From positions 372,001 to 436,000 of the forward strand of contig URHW01000001.1 of NCBI GenBank assembly GCA_900547775.1: a stretch of 64,000 nt of DNA, written 5' to 3'. This stretch comes from an uncultured Mycoplasmatota bacterium (GTDB lineage: Bacteria; Bacillota_I; Bacilli_A; RF39; UBA660). The notes below the pieces were generated by a model. The model had not been told where the DNA came from. It did no database searches and worked only from the letters and a program-made list of their open reading frames with translations. Positions 26,232 through 34,056 of the stretch are shown in pieces. The translations under genes and the position numbers were made by a program. Position 1 is the stretch's first letter. Each line of letters starts with the position of its first letter.

Positions 26232-27440
26232 TTGAAAAATTTGAGTTTTAGATTAGAAGAGGGAAAGCATGTACTTCAGCCAAATAATAGTATATCTGAA
26301 CTTGCTCAAAATCTTTCTTTTCAATATTTAGAAGAAGAACAATATAAATTTATCCAAAAATATGCTGAATTAAATGATGATGAGAAATATTTAAATTCAA
26401 ATAGCATATCTAATTTTTTTGTAATGTGTTTTTTAAATGGAGATGGGGCATCCTTCAGGAGAATTGTTGGAGATGATCACAAGGGATTAATGACAGTAGA
26501 AGAATTAACAAATGTAAAAAGAGATTTTCAAATAGCTTTAAGGAAAAAAAACAATGGTGAATTTAAAACTTTTTTACTTTTAGATATAATTCCATATTCA
26601 AATCGAAGAGCAGATGCCGTAGTTGTTACAAATGAATATAATATTGAACTTTATGACTTTAGTGAAGGAATAGTGTCTGAAAAAATAAAAAAAGTTTGTG
26701 ATAATCAATTAAAGCCAAGTGAAATAAAACAAAAACATAGAAAAGAAAAACAAAATATAAGGATAGAAAGTTATAAAGGCAAAATAAAAAATAATTGTGA
26801 AACTATAAATGATATAATAATTGATAAAGAAAAAGTAAATGTACATTATTTTGATTTGAATACAGAATTTTATGAATTTAATTATATATACACCCTTTTT
26901 AAGAAAGAAAATTATAAAACTCTTTATATACCAAATTCATTATGTTTTCTGATGACAAAAGAAAATGCAACATTTCCTTTTTGTGCTCTTCCATTAAAGC
27001 ATAATATAGATTCACCTTTATTTATAACAGAAGAGAAGCCTATAATAGAAGAAGCTATACTTAATGATATATATGAGAAAAATATTTATATTGGCATAAG
27101 TATTATATATGCTAAATTATTTATTACTGAATTTACATATTTTAAAATACATTTAAGTAAAAAACCACAAGAGTTTATGGAAAAGTATCATCTTAGTTTG
27201 TTAACAAAATCTGGGAAAAAGAAATATGTATACCTAGAAGATTTAAGAACTAATAAATGGATTCCAATTGGAATTGGAATGATTAATAAGCATTTTTTCA
27301 TGAATATTAGTTTAAAAAGTATGATGATTTATTTAGCAAAATTATGTAATCCAGAAGAAAATGATAATTTTGCTCATGATATTATAAAATATGAAAAATT
27401 AAAGAATAGTGAATATGATTTTTTTGTTTTTGAAAATTAA
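26232..27440 (+). CDS. Unknown 402-aa protein
   Basis: Starts at TTG 26232, 3 bp after GAGGTGAT. Soluble, mixed alpha/beta, no membrane helix. The middle (about 110-150) reads KTFLLLDIIPYSNRRADAVVVTNEYNIELYDF; Asp/Glu residues in hydrophobic strands could fit a nuclease-like core, but no complete PD-(D/E)xK or other motif is visible. It lies alone just outside the right inverted repeat. I do not recognise the family. Codon use (AAA, ATA rich) matches the element rather than the host. Confidence 0.6.
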   Translation: MKNLSFRLEEGKHVLQPNNSISELAQNLSFQYLEEEQYKFIQKYAELNDDEKYLNSNSISNFFVMCFLNGDGASFRRIVGDDHKGLMTVEELTNVKRDFQIALRKKNNGEFKTFLLLDIIPYSNRRADAVVVTNEYNIELYDFSEGIVSEKIKKVCDNQLKPSEIKQKHRKEKQNIRIESYKGKIKNNCETINDIIIDKEKVNVHYFDLNTEFYEFNYIYTLFKKENYKTLYIPNSLCFLMTKENATFPFCALPLKHNIDSPLFITEEKPIIEEAILNDIYEKNIYIGISIIYAKLFITEFTYFKIHLSKKPQEFMEKYHLSLLTKSGKKKYVYLEDLRTNKWIPIGIGMINKHFFMNISLKSMMIYLAKLCNPEENDNFAHDIIKYEKLKNSEYDFFVFEN

Positions 27441-27506
27441 TAAAATGAACATTCAAATCTAAGGATTATAATTTTTTTAATTTGAAATGATTATTTCTTG
27501 AACATA

Positions 27507-27545
27507 AAAACTCTATTTAACGAATAAGCGTTATAGAGTTTTACT
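27507..27545. terminator. Bidirectional terminator between convergent genes
   Basis: AAAACTCTAT...AACG/CGTT...ATAGAGTTTT stem with T/A tracts on both sides, between the 402-aa gene and the minus-strand pair that follows. Confidence 0.75.
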
Positions 27546-27546
27546 T

Positions 27547-27858
27547 TTAATAAAATTTATTTAATATTAAGGGATTTTCTTTTTCTAGTTTTAAATTATA
27601 CTTGATTCTTAGTATATTTTCTACTTGTGAAATTAATTCATTTATATTACATCTAACATTAAATATATCTAATGCTGAATTAATATGATTGATTAGCGGA
27701 CAATCTGACAAACAATTTCTACTATAACCATTTGCCAAATAAAATGCTATTGTTTCTGGTATAACAAAGTTAATAATATATTTATTATAGTTGTTATAGA
27801 ATGGTAATAATATTTCTTCAAATTCTTTATCTGTAATATCTTCTTTACCTTTAATCAT
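27547..27858 (-). CDS. Unknown small protein paired with TnpV
   Basis: 103 aa acidic-to-neutral protein, no membrane segment. Cysteines occur at NCLSDCPL and VRCNI. Overlaps the end of the TnpV-like gene by 4 bp (ATGA type), so it is co-translated. Not recognised. Confidence 0.55.
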   Translation of the reverse strand: MIKGKEDITDKEFEEILLPFYNNYNKYIINFVIPETIAFYLANGYSRNCLSDCPLINHINSALDIFNVRCNINELISQVENILRIKYNLKLEKENPLILNKFY

Positions 27859-28217
27859 ATTTCATCTCCATAAATAATCTCTTTTAAAATTATTTCTTCA
27901 GCAATGCTTTTATAATTATTCTTTTTTTGAACCCATAATAATTGATTTTCAAGTTTTAGTTTTTCTGTAATAGAAGTATCAGATTCTATTAATTCATTAA
28001 TTATATGATTTATTTTATTTTCAGCATTTATACTGACTGAAAAAAGATGTTCATTTAATTTATCTTTCATAAGTAATTCTTGATATAATACTTTTTTATT
28101 GTTTTTTAAATATTCTAATCTTAATAATCCATATTTATTCAATTGTTTGTTTTCTTTTTCAGGTAGTGTTAAATCTGGTAATAAATAATCACCACTTTTT
28201 GTATAAGTTATATTCAT
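27855..28217 (-). CDS. TnpV-like transposon-associated protein
   Basis: 120 aa. The opening MNITYTKSGDYLLPDLTLPE, KYGLLRLEYLK and the closing NQLLWVQKKNNYKSIAEEIILKEIIYGDEI are the conserved blocks of TnpV, a small protein of unknown function common in Clostridia integrative and transposable elements. It lies just inside the right end of element A. Confidence 0.75.
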   Translation of the reverse strand: MNITYTKSGDYLLPDLTLPEKENKQLNKYGLLRLEYLKNNKKVLYQELLMKDKLNEHLFSVSINAENKINHIINELIESDTSITEKLKLENQLLWVQKKNNYKSIAEEIILKEIIYGDEI

Positions 28218-28385
28218 AATATTTATCCTTTCATTTATATGAAGAATTATAATAGTATTAACAACTTTTAGGTACCCATTTAGGTACTCAAATTGTAAAA
28301 TTTGATAATTAGATATAATTTGAAAATGCTTATAATATAAGGCTTTTAATTAGCAATAATTTATTTTATGTGCAATATATTTTTG

Positions 28386-28420
28386 CCCCCTGAAGAGGCC
28401 GAAAGGCCTCATTTTTGTTT
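28386..28420 (+). promoter_or_regulatory. Attachment junction A/B with terminator hairpin
   Basis: CCCCCTGAA (28386-28394) followed by GAGGCC-GAAA-GGCCTC and ATTTTTGTTTA. Same layout as 18119 and 47532; the downstream TTTGTTTATnTTAAAGGG is shared with the junction at 47532. Confidence 0.75.
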
Positions 28421-28588
28421 ATTTTAAAGGGGAAAAGTACTATTAAATTATTTTAGGTACAAAGTTAGGTACGTAAATTTAAAAAAATGCATAAAAATTG
28501 ATTATTTAGAGTATTGGAAATAAATTTCCAAAAGTAGGTAAAGTTACTGAGTTCTGGAAAAATACTTCCAATTATTTTTTTATCGTAT

Positions 28589-28633
28589 TTGACAAAACTA
28601 ATGATAAATGTTATAATTTCATTAGATTTGTCA
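28589..28633 (+). promoter_or_regulatory. abiE promoter inside an inverted-repeat operator
   Basis: TTGACA (28589-28594), 17-bp spacer, TATAAT (28612-28617). Arms TGACAAAACTAATGA (28590-28604) and TCATTAGATTTGTCA (28619-28633) form a 15-bp inverted repeat with one mismatch that encloses the promoter. AbiEi antitoxins are known to autorepress by binding inverted repeats over their promoter, so this is the likely AbiEi operator. Confidence 0.8.
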
Positions 28634-28646
28634 AGGAGGAATATTT

Positions 28647-29273
28647 ATGGAAAGGATGACAATTAAGGAATTTAAAGATCAAAGTAATATGGAAATTATT
28701 GAATCTATTATGGAAATGAATAATGGATATGTTACTTCAAAAGAACTATCTAATCTTGGGATTCATAGAATGTATCTTAATATTATGAAAGAAAAAGGTA
28801 TGATAGAAAAAGTTGGTAATGGTATTTATATTGATTCAAGTAAAATAGAAGATAGCTATTTTGTTCTTGGATTAGAACTTTCTAATATTATATATTCACA
28901 TATGACAGCACTTTATTTTCATGGACTTTCTATTAAAGCTCCAAACGATAAATACGATATAACTGTCCCTAATAATTATTTTAATTATAAAATAAAAAAT
29001 CATAATGTTTTTTATGTTGATAGAGAGATTTATGAACTAGGACTAATTCAAATTGATACTCCAATGGGTAATAAAGTAAAAGCATATGATATGGAAAGAT
29101 GCATATGTGATATTATTAGATCTAAAAATAGAATGGATTCAGAATTTGTTAAACATAGCGTTAGAGAATATATAAAAAGAAAAGATAAAGATCTTATTAA
29201 ACTTTCTAAATATGCTGATAAAATGGGTATTAAAAAAGAAGTAATGGATTTTATGGAGGTATTTTATGAATAG
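28647..29273 (+). CDS. abiEi: AbiEi family type IV antitoxin
   Basis: 208 aa. N-terminal winged helix (about 1-65: ELSNLGIHRMYLNIMKEKGMIEKVGNGIYI) that binds the operator and a C-terminal antitoxin domain (IYSHMTALYFHGLS, YDMERCICDIIRSKNRMD). AbiE is a bacteriostatic toxin-antitoxin phage-defence pair; AbiEi counters the nucleotidyltransferase AbiEii without direct protein binding (type IV). AAGGAGGA ribosome site. Stop overlaps the toxin start by 8 bp. Intact, while the toxin is broken. Confidence 0.9.
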   Translation: MERMTIKEFKDQSNMEIIESIMEMNNGYVTSKELSNLGIHRMYLNIMKEKGMIEKVGNGIYIDSSKIEDSYFVLGLELSNIIYSHMTALYFHGLSIKAPNDKYDITVPNNYFNYKIKNHNVFYVDREIYELGLIQIDTPMGNKVKAYDMERCICDIIRSKNRMDSEFVKHSVREYIKRKDKDLIKLSKYADKMGIKKEVMDFMEVFYE

Positions 29274-30102
29274 TATGCAATTAAAAGCCAAACTTAGAAA
29301 TGTGGCAAAAGAAAAAAATATGAATTTTAATTCATTGCTAAGATTATATATGTATGATAGATTCTTAGAAAGACTTTCTAAAAGTAAATATAGAGATAAT
29401 TTTGTTTTAAAAGGTGGATTTTATTTAAGTACGTTATTTGGTATAGAAAATAGGGCAACAGTTGATATAGATACTTCTTTTAGAAATGCTAATTTTGACG
29501 AAGAAACAATAATTAAGATGATTAAATAAATCATATCAATTGATATAGATGATAATGCAAATATAGATTATGTAGGTATAGCACCTATTAGAGATGAAGA
29601 TGAATATGGTGGATTTAGAGTTAGCATGATAGTTAATCATGATGAAATACATGAATCAATACATATTGATATTGCTACAGGTGATCCAATAACTCCGAAA
29701 GAAATTAGATATAAATATTTGCCATTATTAGGTGATTATTATATAGATTTGTATGCTTACAATATTGAAACAATTTTAGCTGAGAAGATTGAAACAATGT
29801 TAAGCAGATTAGAATTGAATAATAGGGCAAAAGATTTTTATGATATTTATTTAATTTATACAAAAGATTGGAAAAATATCAACTTAGATCATTTTAGAAA
29901 AGCAATCGATAAGACTTTTGCTAAGAGAGAATATAGTGGTAATCCAATTGAAGCTCTAGATATCATTAGAAATAGTGAAGCGTTAAAAGAAAGATGGAAT
30001 AAATATCAAAAGAACTTTGAGTATGCAGAAGAAATAGAATTTGAAGATATAATGAATTGTTTAGAAAAAATGATTGGACAATTTGCGCCTATAGGAGTGT
30101 AG
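29266..30102 (+). pseudogene. abiEii: AbiEii nucleotidyltransferase toxin, interrupted by an in-frame stop
   Basis: The frame reads through from 29266 to 30102 (278 codons) except for one TAA at 29527-29529, where GAA would be expected (K-E-I-I-S-I-D-I-D). Before it: FVLKGGFYLSTLFGIENRATVDIDTSF, the GG/DxD nucleotidyltransferase core; after it: the AbiEii C-terminal part with IDIATGDPITP and LAEKIETMLSRLELNNRAKDFYDIYLI. A single-base change explains the break. The second half has a possible internal start at 29626. The toxin is probably inactive, leaving an antitoxin/autorepressor. Confidence 0.85.
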
Positions 30103-30143
30103 TAATATCTGCAAAATAGCAGACAAAATTCGATAAGATATGA

Positions 30144-30212
30144 TATAATTGTCTTGAGAGAATGGGCGCTAGTACAGGCTTGATTATCAAGTTCTTGTAA
30201 TGCGCTTTTTTT
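30144..30212 (+). promoter_or_regulatory. Promoter plus terminator/attenuator in the nSTAND leader
   Basis: TATAAT at 30144-30149 with a weak -35 (30121-30126) is followed by a ~40-nt hairpin (outer GCGC/GCGC and TACA/TGTA, inner CTTGA-TTA-TCAAG; 30166-30205) and eight T. Only 26 bp separate the T-run from the nSTAND start, leaving no room for another promoter. So the operon must be read through this terminator, from the abiE operon or from this promoter. Confidence 0.6.
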
Positions 30213-30236
30213 GTAGTAAAGGAAGTGAAATATAAC

Positions 30237-32555
30237 ATGAAATATAATTTAGATATACTTAGTCCATTAGAATTTGAAAAACTATCAAGAGATATTATTT
30301 CTAGAAAGCTTGGCTTGGAATTTAAAATCTTTAAACCAGGAAAAGACAGTGGAATAGATTTGAGAAACAAGGAAAATGGCATAATATGTCAATGTAAACA
30401 TATTCAAAAATTTTCTGATTTGAAATCTAATTTAAAAAAAGAAGTGGAAAAATTACCAAATATTAATGGTTTAAAAACTTATTATTTGATTGTTTCAACG
30501 AAATTAACACCTGCGAATGAGAATACTATAATTAAAATGTTTGATAAGTATATTACTTCATCAGAACAAATAATAAGTTATAATGAAATAGAACAATTTT
30601 TGGATGCTGATAAAAATATAGATATTCTGAAGAAAAACTCTAAACTGTGGCTTACTTCATATAAAATTATTGAAATGTTTGAACAAAAATATATTGATTT
30701 TGAAATTTCAAATTTATTGAAACATATTACAACAAATATGGATTACTTTGTGGAAACAGAAATATTTAAGGAATGCTATGAGAAATTAAATAAGGATAGA
30801 TTGCTAATAATAAGTGGTTCACCTGGAGTTGGGAAAACAGTTAACTCTAATATGCTTGTAGCAAAAATGATAGCAAATAATCCAGAGTTAAAATTGAAGA
30901 CAATACTTGGCTCAAATTATAAAGAACTTATACAATCGTTTAATAAAGAAGATTACGAAATAATAATTTTGGATGATTTTTTAGGACAAAGTTATTTAGA
31001 AAAAAGTAACGATGAAATTAATGAGATAATTTCAATCATAGAATATACTAAAGGTAATCCCAAAAAGTATTTGGTTCTGAATTCTAGGTTAAATGTTCTA
31101 AGTGATGTAAGAATAAAGAATGAAAAATTTTCAAGAATACTAGACCTGTTAGATAATAATAATTATATGATAGATATGGATAATATTACACTTTTAGAAA
31201 AAGCAGAAATTTTATTTAACTTGCATTATTTTAATAAGGTCCCAAGCATTTTTTATGAAGAATTAAAGGGGGATTATTTTTGGAAACCTCGTTATGAAGC
31301 GATTGTCACTAGCAGTAATTATAATACACGAATTATTGAATACTGTGTTTTAAATTATAAAAAAGATAATATTACTTCTGATAAGTATTTTGATTATATA
31401 ATGGAAAATTTAAAAAATCCAAGGCAAGTATGGCATAAACAGTTTTTACAATTGACAAATGAAGAAATCTCATACTTATATACGATGTATTCAATAAGTA
31501 CAACTAATGTTTCTAGTTGTGTATTAAAAGAGTGTTATGAAAATGTAATAAAAAAACGAGATTTTGATGCAGAGAAAAATAATTTTAATAATATAACTGA
31601 AAGATTATCAGACAATATAGTAGTACAAAAAATAATAGATCAAAAATATGTAATGAATACTATAAATCCATCGGTAAATGATTATATTATGAATAGTTTA
31701 AAGGATAATTTAGTAGAACTTGATAAAATGGTTGATGAATGTATTTATATTGAACAATTTATTAATTTAGTTAATTTAAATACTTCTTTACTTCAAAATG
31801 TTGATATTGATATATTAAAATTGAAATCAATTAGAAATGAATTTGATAACAAATTACTTTATCTAATCGAAAAATATAATTGGTGTAATAATAGTGTTAA
31901 GGATTATTTTTTTAATGTTTTAAATAATCATAATTCTAGCCTAAGTTCAATAATATTAAGAATATTATCATCACGCAAACTGGTGGACTTTTATGAATTA
32001 AAAAAATATATTTTAAATGTAAATTATATTAAAGAATTGTTAAACGATTCAGATAATTACTATATTAAAAATTTTATTGAGTATCTTGATGATTTTGTAA
32101 GAGATTCTGATGAAGAAATGACTGAATTTTTAGATAGCATTTATTTAGAATTTACACCTATAATTGAGTCGAAAATAGAAGATAGTATTTATGAGGATAT
32201 TTGTACTGATATTGATGATATTGTTCAATCGAATGAAGACCTGATAGAATATGAAATAGTAGATGATGAATATGTTATTAAAAATTTGTCTGAAATGCAG
32301 AATGTGATTATTGATGAATTAAATCAGGTAATAGAAAGCAGAATAAATGATGAAATAAATAATTATTTGTTATATAAAATTGACTTTGAAAATATTAATG
32401 TTAATTTAGAAAATTGCTATGATTATTCATATATAGAACAGAGTATTATTGATGATATCCAAAGCTTAAATAATAAATCAAATACAAATGGTGAGTCAAG
32501 TGAATCTTATTCTATTCATGATATATTTTCACAAGACTATAATTTGGAGGATTAA
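30237..32555 (+). CDS. Mrr-like nuclease fused to nSTAND NTPase, candidate defence sensor-effector
   Basis: 772 aa from ATG 30237 (AAAGGAAG upstream; an in-frame GTG at 30225 lies inside that site). N-terminal restriction-endonuclease domain: LSPLEFEKLSRDII, then SGIDLRNKENGIICQCKH, the Asp...Gln-x-Lys form of the PD-(D/E)xK site seen in Mrr. A STAND-type P-loop NTPase follows with Walker A GSPGVGKT (about 194-201) and Walker B IIILDDFLGQS (about 249), as in nSTAND3 families. The last 400 residues are helical and acidic. Nuclease + STAND + C-terminal sensor is the layout of Avs-type antiviral proteins. Four bases separate it from the OLD gene. Confidence 0.78.
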   Translation: MKYNLDILSPLEFEKLSRDIISRKLGLEFKIFKPGKDSGIDLRNKENGIICQCKHIQKFSDLKSNLKKEVEKLPNINGLKTYYLIVSTKLTPANENTIIKMFDKYITSSEQIISYNEIEQFLDADKNIDILKKNSKLWLTSYKIIEMFEQKYIDFEISNLLKHITTNMDYFVETEIFKECYEKLNKDRLLIISGSPGVGKTVNSNMLVAKMIANNPELKLKTILGSNYKELIQSFNKEDYEIIILDDFLGQSYLEKSNDEINEIISIIEYTKGNPKKYLVLNSRLNVLSDVRIKNEKFSRILDLLDNNNYMIDMDNITLLEKAEILFNLHYFNKVPSIFYEELKGDYFWKPRYEAIVTSSNYNTRIIEYCVLNYKKDNITSDKYFDYIMENLKNPRQVWHKQFLQLTNEEISYLYTMYSISTTNVSSCVLKECYENVIKKRDFDAEKNNFNNITERLSDNIVVQKIIDQKYVMNTINPSVNDYIMNSLKDNLVELDKMVDECIYIEQFINLVNLNTSLLQNVDIDILKLKSIRNEFDNKLLYLIEKYNWCNNSVKDYFFNVLNNHNSSLSSIILRILSSRKLVDFYELKKYILNVNYIKELLNDSDNYYIKNFIEYLDDFVRDSDEEMTEFLDSIYLEFTPIIESKIEDSIYEDICTDIDDIVQSNEDLIEYEIVDDEYVIKNLSEMQNVIIDELNQVIESRINDEINNYLLYKIDFENINVNLENCYDYSYIEQSIIDDIQSLNNKSNTNGESSESYSIHDIFSQDYNLED

Positions 32556-32558
32556 AAT

Positions 32559-34031
32559 ATGCAATTAAAAAAAGTTAAAATAAAAGATTATAGTGAATTA
32601 AAAGATATTGAAATTTTTATTCAAAATAGTATAATGTATATCGTTTCTGATAATAATGTTGGCAAAACTAGAACATTAAAAGCTATTGATAATTTCTTTA
32701 ATGGAAAAGATAATGCTAGTTTGGAAATTACATATGAATTTATGCAAGAAGAAGTAAAAGGACTAAATTCAAAATATAACTTAGAATTATTAGAAGAATC
32801 AACTTTTATTCAAAAAGATAAAAAGATACTATTTAATGATAAAGATTATACATCATTTATAAGAAATGAAAAAATATTGGGCCAATGTTTTTATATTCCT
32901 ACAATTGTTAATTTTGATGATCAGCAAGATTTATCAAAAGCAAAAAATCAACTTTCTAGTGTTATTATTGATTTGATTTCAGACGATGATAAACTTAAAG
33001 AATCGCTAACAGAGTTAAATAAAAACTATAATAGTTATGTCAAGCAGATAAAAGATAAATCGAAAAATCTGTTTTCGAATATTAATGATTCTATTCTTTT
33101 TGATGATTTTAGTGTAAATATAGATGGAACAGATATTAATGGTAATCAACTAATAAAAAACAATTTACACTTAGAGTATTCAAATTCAATTGGCCCTATA
33201 GATTTGAATCAATGTGGAACGGGTGTACAATCTAATATAATTAATTCAATTTTGACTAATTTTCCACGTAAACAATATACTATTATTTTATATGATGAAC
33301 CAGAGTCTTATCTTAATAGTACAGCACAAAAAAAGCTTATAAATAAGATTAGTAATAATATAAATAATTCTTTGTATGTAATAGCAACACATTCTCCATT
33401 TATAATCAAAAGATCAGAAGAAACATTTAAATCAATTGTTAGACTTAAAAAAAATGATTGTAATGCTATTGTATATCAGTATAATGACGTAGAATATAAA
33501 GCACACGTTAAGAAAGTAAATGATTTTTTGAAAAAAAATGGATTGACTGAAATAAAATATTTGTTAAATGATGATATATATAAAACTATTCTAACATGGT
33601 GGGAAACTGACAGAGTAAATGCTTTGTTCGAAAGCAAAATAGTTTTAGTTGAGGGACCAACGGAAAGTATATTTTTTGATATATGTTGTAGCGATAATAA
33701 TTATTGTGTTGTAAATACAATTGGAAAATTGAAAATACCATATTTTAAAATATTTTTTGAAAATATTTTGGGCATAAAAGTTATGATAATGTATGATAAA
33801 GATGATGAAAGCAATCCAACACATAAGGCGTTTAACGATTGGATAAAGTCAACTAATTCTTTTATAGAAAATGATAAAGATTTGGAGGATAAACTTGGTT
33901 ATAAAGCTCCTAAAGAATCGTACAAGAAACCACAAACGCTTATTGAAAAATATTTAGATAATAATATAGATATAAATAAGATAAATAATCTCAAGTTCTT
34001 GATTGAAAAAGAATATAAAAAAATGACCTAG
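32559..34031 (+). CDS. OLD-family ATPase/TOPRIM nuclease
   Basis: 490 aa. ABC-type ATPase: Walker A SDNNVGKT (30-37), Walker B ILYDEPES (244-251), switch His in ATHSP (276-280). C-terminal TOPRIM: KIVLVEGPTES with Glu365 and MYDKDDES with Asp413/Asp415. Domain order matches OLD nucleases, including GajA of Gabija. No UvrD-like GajB follows, so it is not Gabija. The 3-bp gap to the nuclease-nSTAND gene indicates one operon. Confidence 0.88.
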   Translation: MQLKKVKIKDYSELKDIEIFIQNSIMYIVSDNNVGKTRTLKAIDNFFNGKDNASLEITYEFMQEEVKGLNSKYNLELLEESTFIQKDKKILFNDKDYTSFIRNEKILGQCFYIPTIVNFDDQQDLSKAKNQLSSVIIDLISDDDKLKESLTELNKNYNSYVKQIKDKSKNLFSNINDSILFDDFSVNIDGTDINGNQLIKNNLHLEYSNSIGPIDLNQCGTGVQSNIINSILTNFPRKQYTIILYDEPESYLNSTAQKKLINKISNNINNSLYVIATHSPFIIKRSEETFKSIVRLKKNDCNAIVYQYNDVEYKAHVKKVNDFLKKNGLTEIKYLLNDDIYKTILTWWETDRVNALFESKIVLVEGPTESIFFDICCSDNNYCVVNTIGKLKIPYFKIFFENILGIKVMIMYDKDDESNPTHKAFNDWIKSTNSFIENDKDLEDKLGYKAPKESYKKPQTLIEKYLDNNIDINKINNLKFLIEKEYKKMT

Positions 34032-34056
34032 TCCATTAAAGGACTAGGTCATCTTC
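34023..34056. terminator. Bidirectional terminator, OLD gene versus integrase B
   Basis: ATGACCTAGTCC (34023-34034) pairs perfectly with GGACTAGGTCAT (34041-34052); T/A tracts on both sides. The stem encodes the last codons of both convergent genes. Confidence 0.85.

Larger units (their letters stand above)
18124..28390. mobile_element. Integrated element A (10.3 kb), intact integrase, RM cargo
   Basis: Bounded by CCCCCTGAA + GAAA-loop hairpins at 18119 and 28386. Paired TAGGTAC sites 12 bp apart lie just inside both ends (18190/18202 and 28269/28281). Core: integrase, RepA-like ATPase and 78-aa protein on the minus strand, facing a divergent XRE repressor. Cargo: membrane protein, type IIL RM enzyme, broken DUF4238 gene, an unknown 402-aa protein and TnpV. 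No relaxase or conjugation genes, so it would need a helper to move between cells. Confidence 0.75.
28218..28646. other. Junction of elements A and B (429 bp without a gene)
   Basis: Holds, in order: TAGGTAC arm pair of A (28269/28281), the CCCCCTGAA junction with GAGGCC-GAAA-GGCCTC hairpin (28386-28410) and T5 tail, TAGGTAC arm pair of B (28454/28466), a cluster of TTCCAA/TTGGAA half-sites (28514-28572) and the abiE promoter/operator. No coding potential. Confidence 0.75.

Noticed and set aside
32559..34031. Gabija (GajA)
   Set aside because: The domain order fits GajA, but no UvrD-like GajB is adjacent; the UvrD gene at 57970 is chromosomal and 24 kb away.
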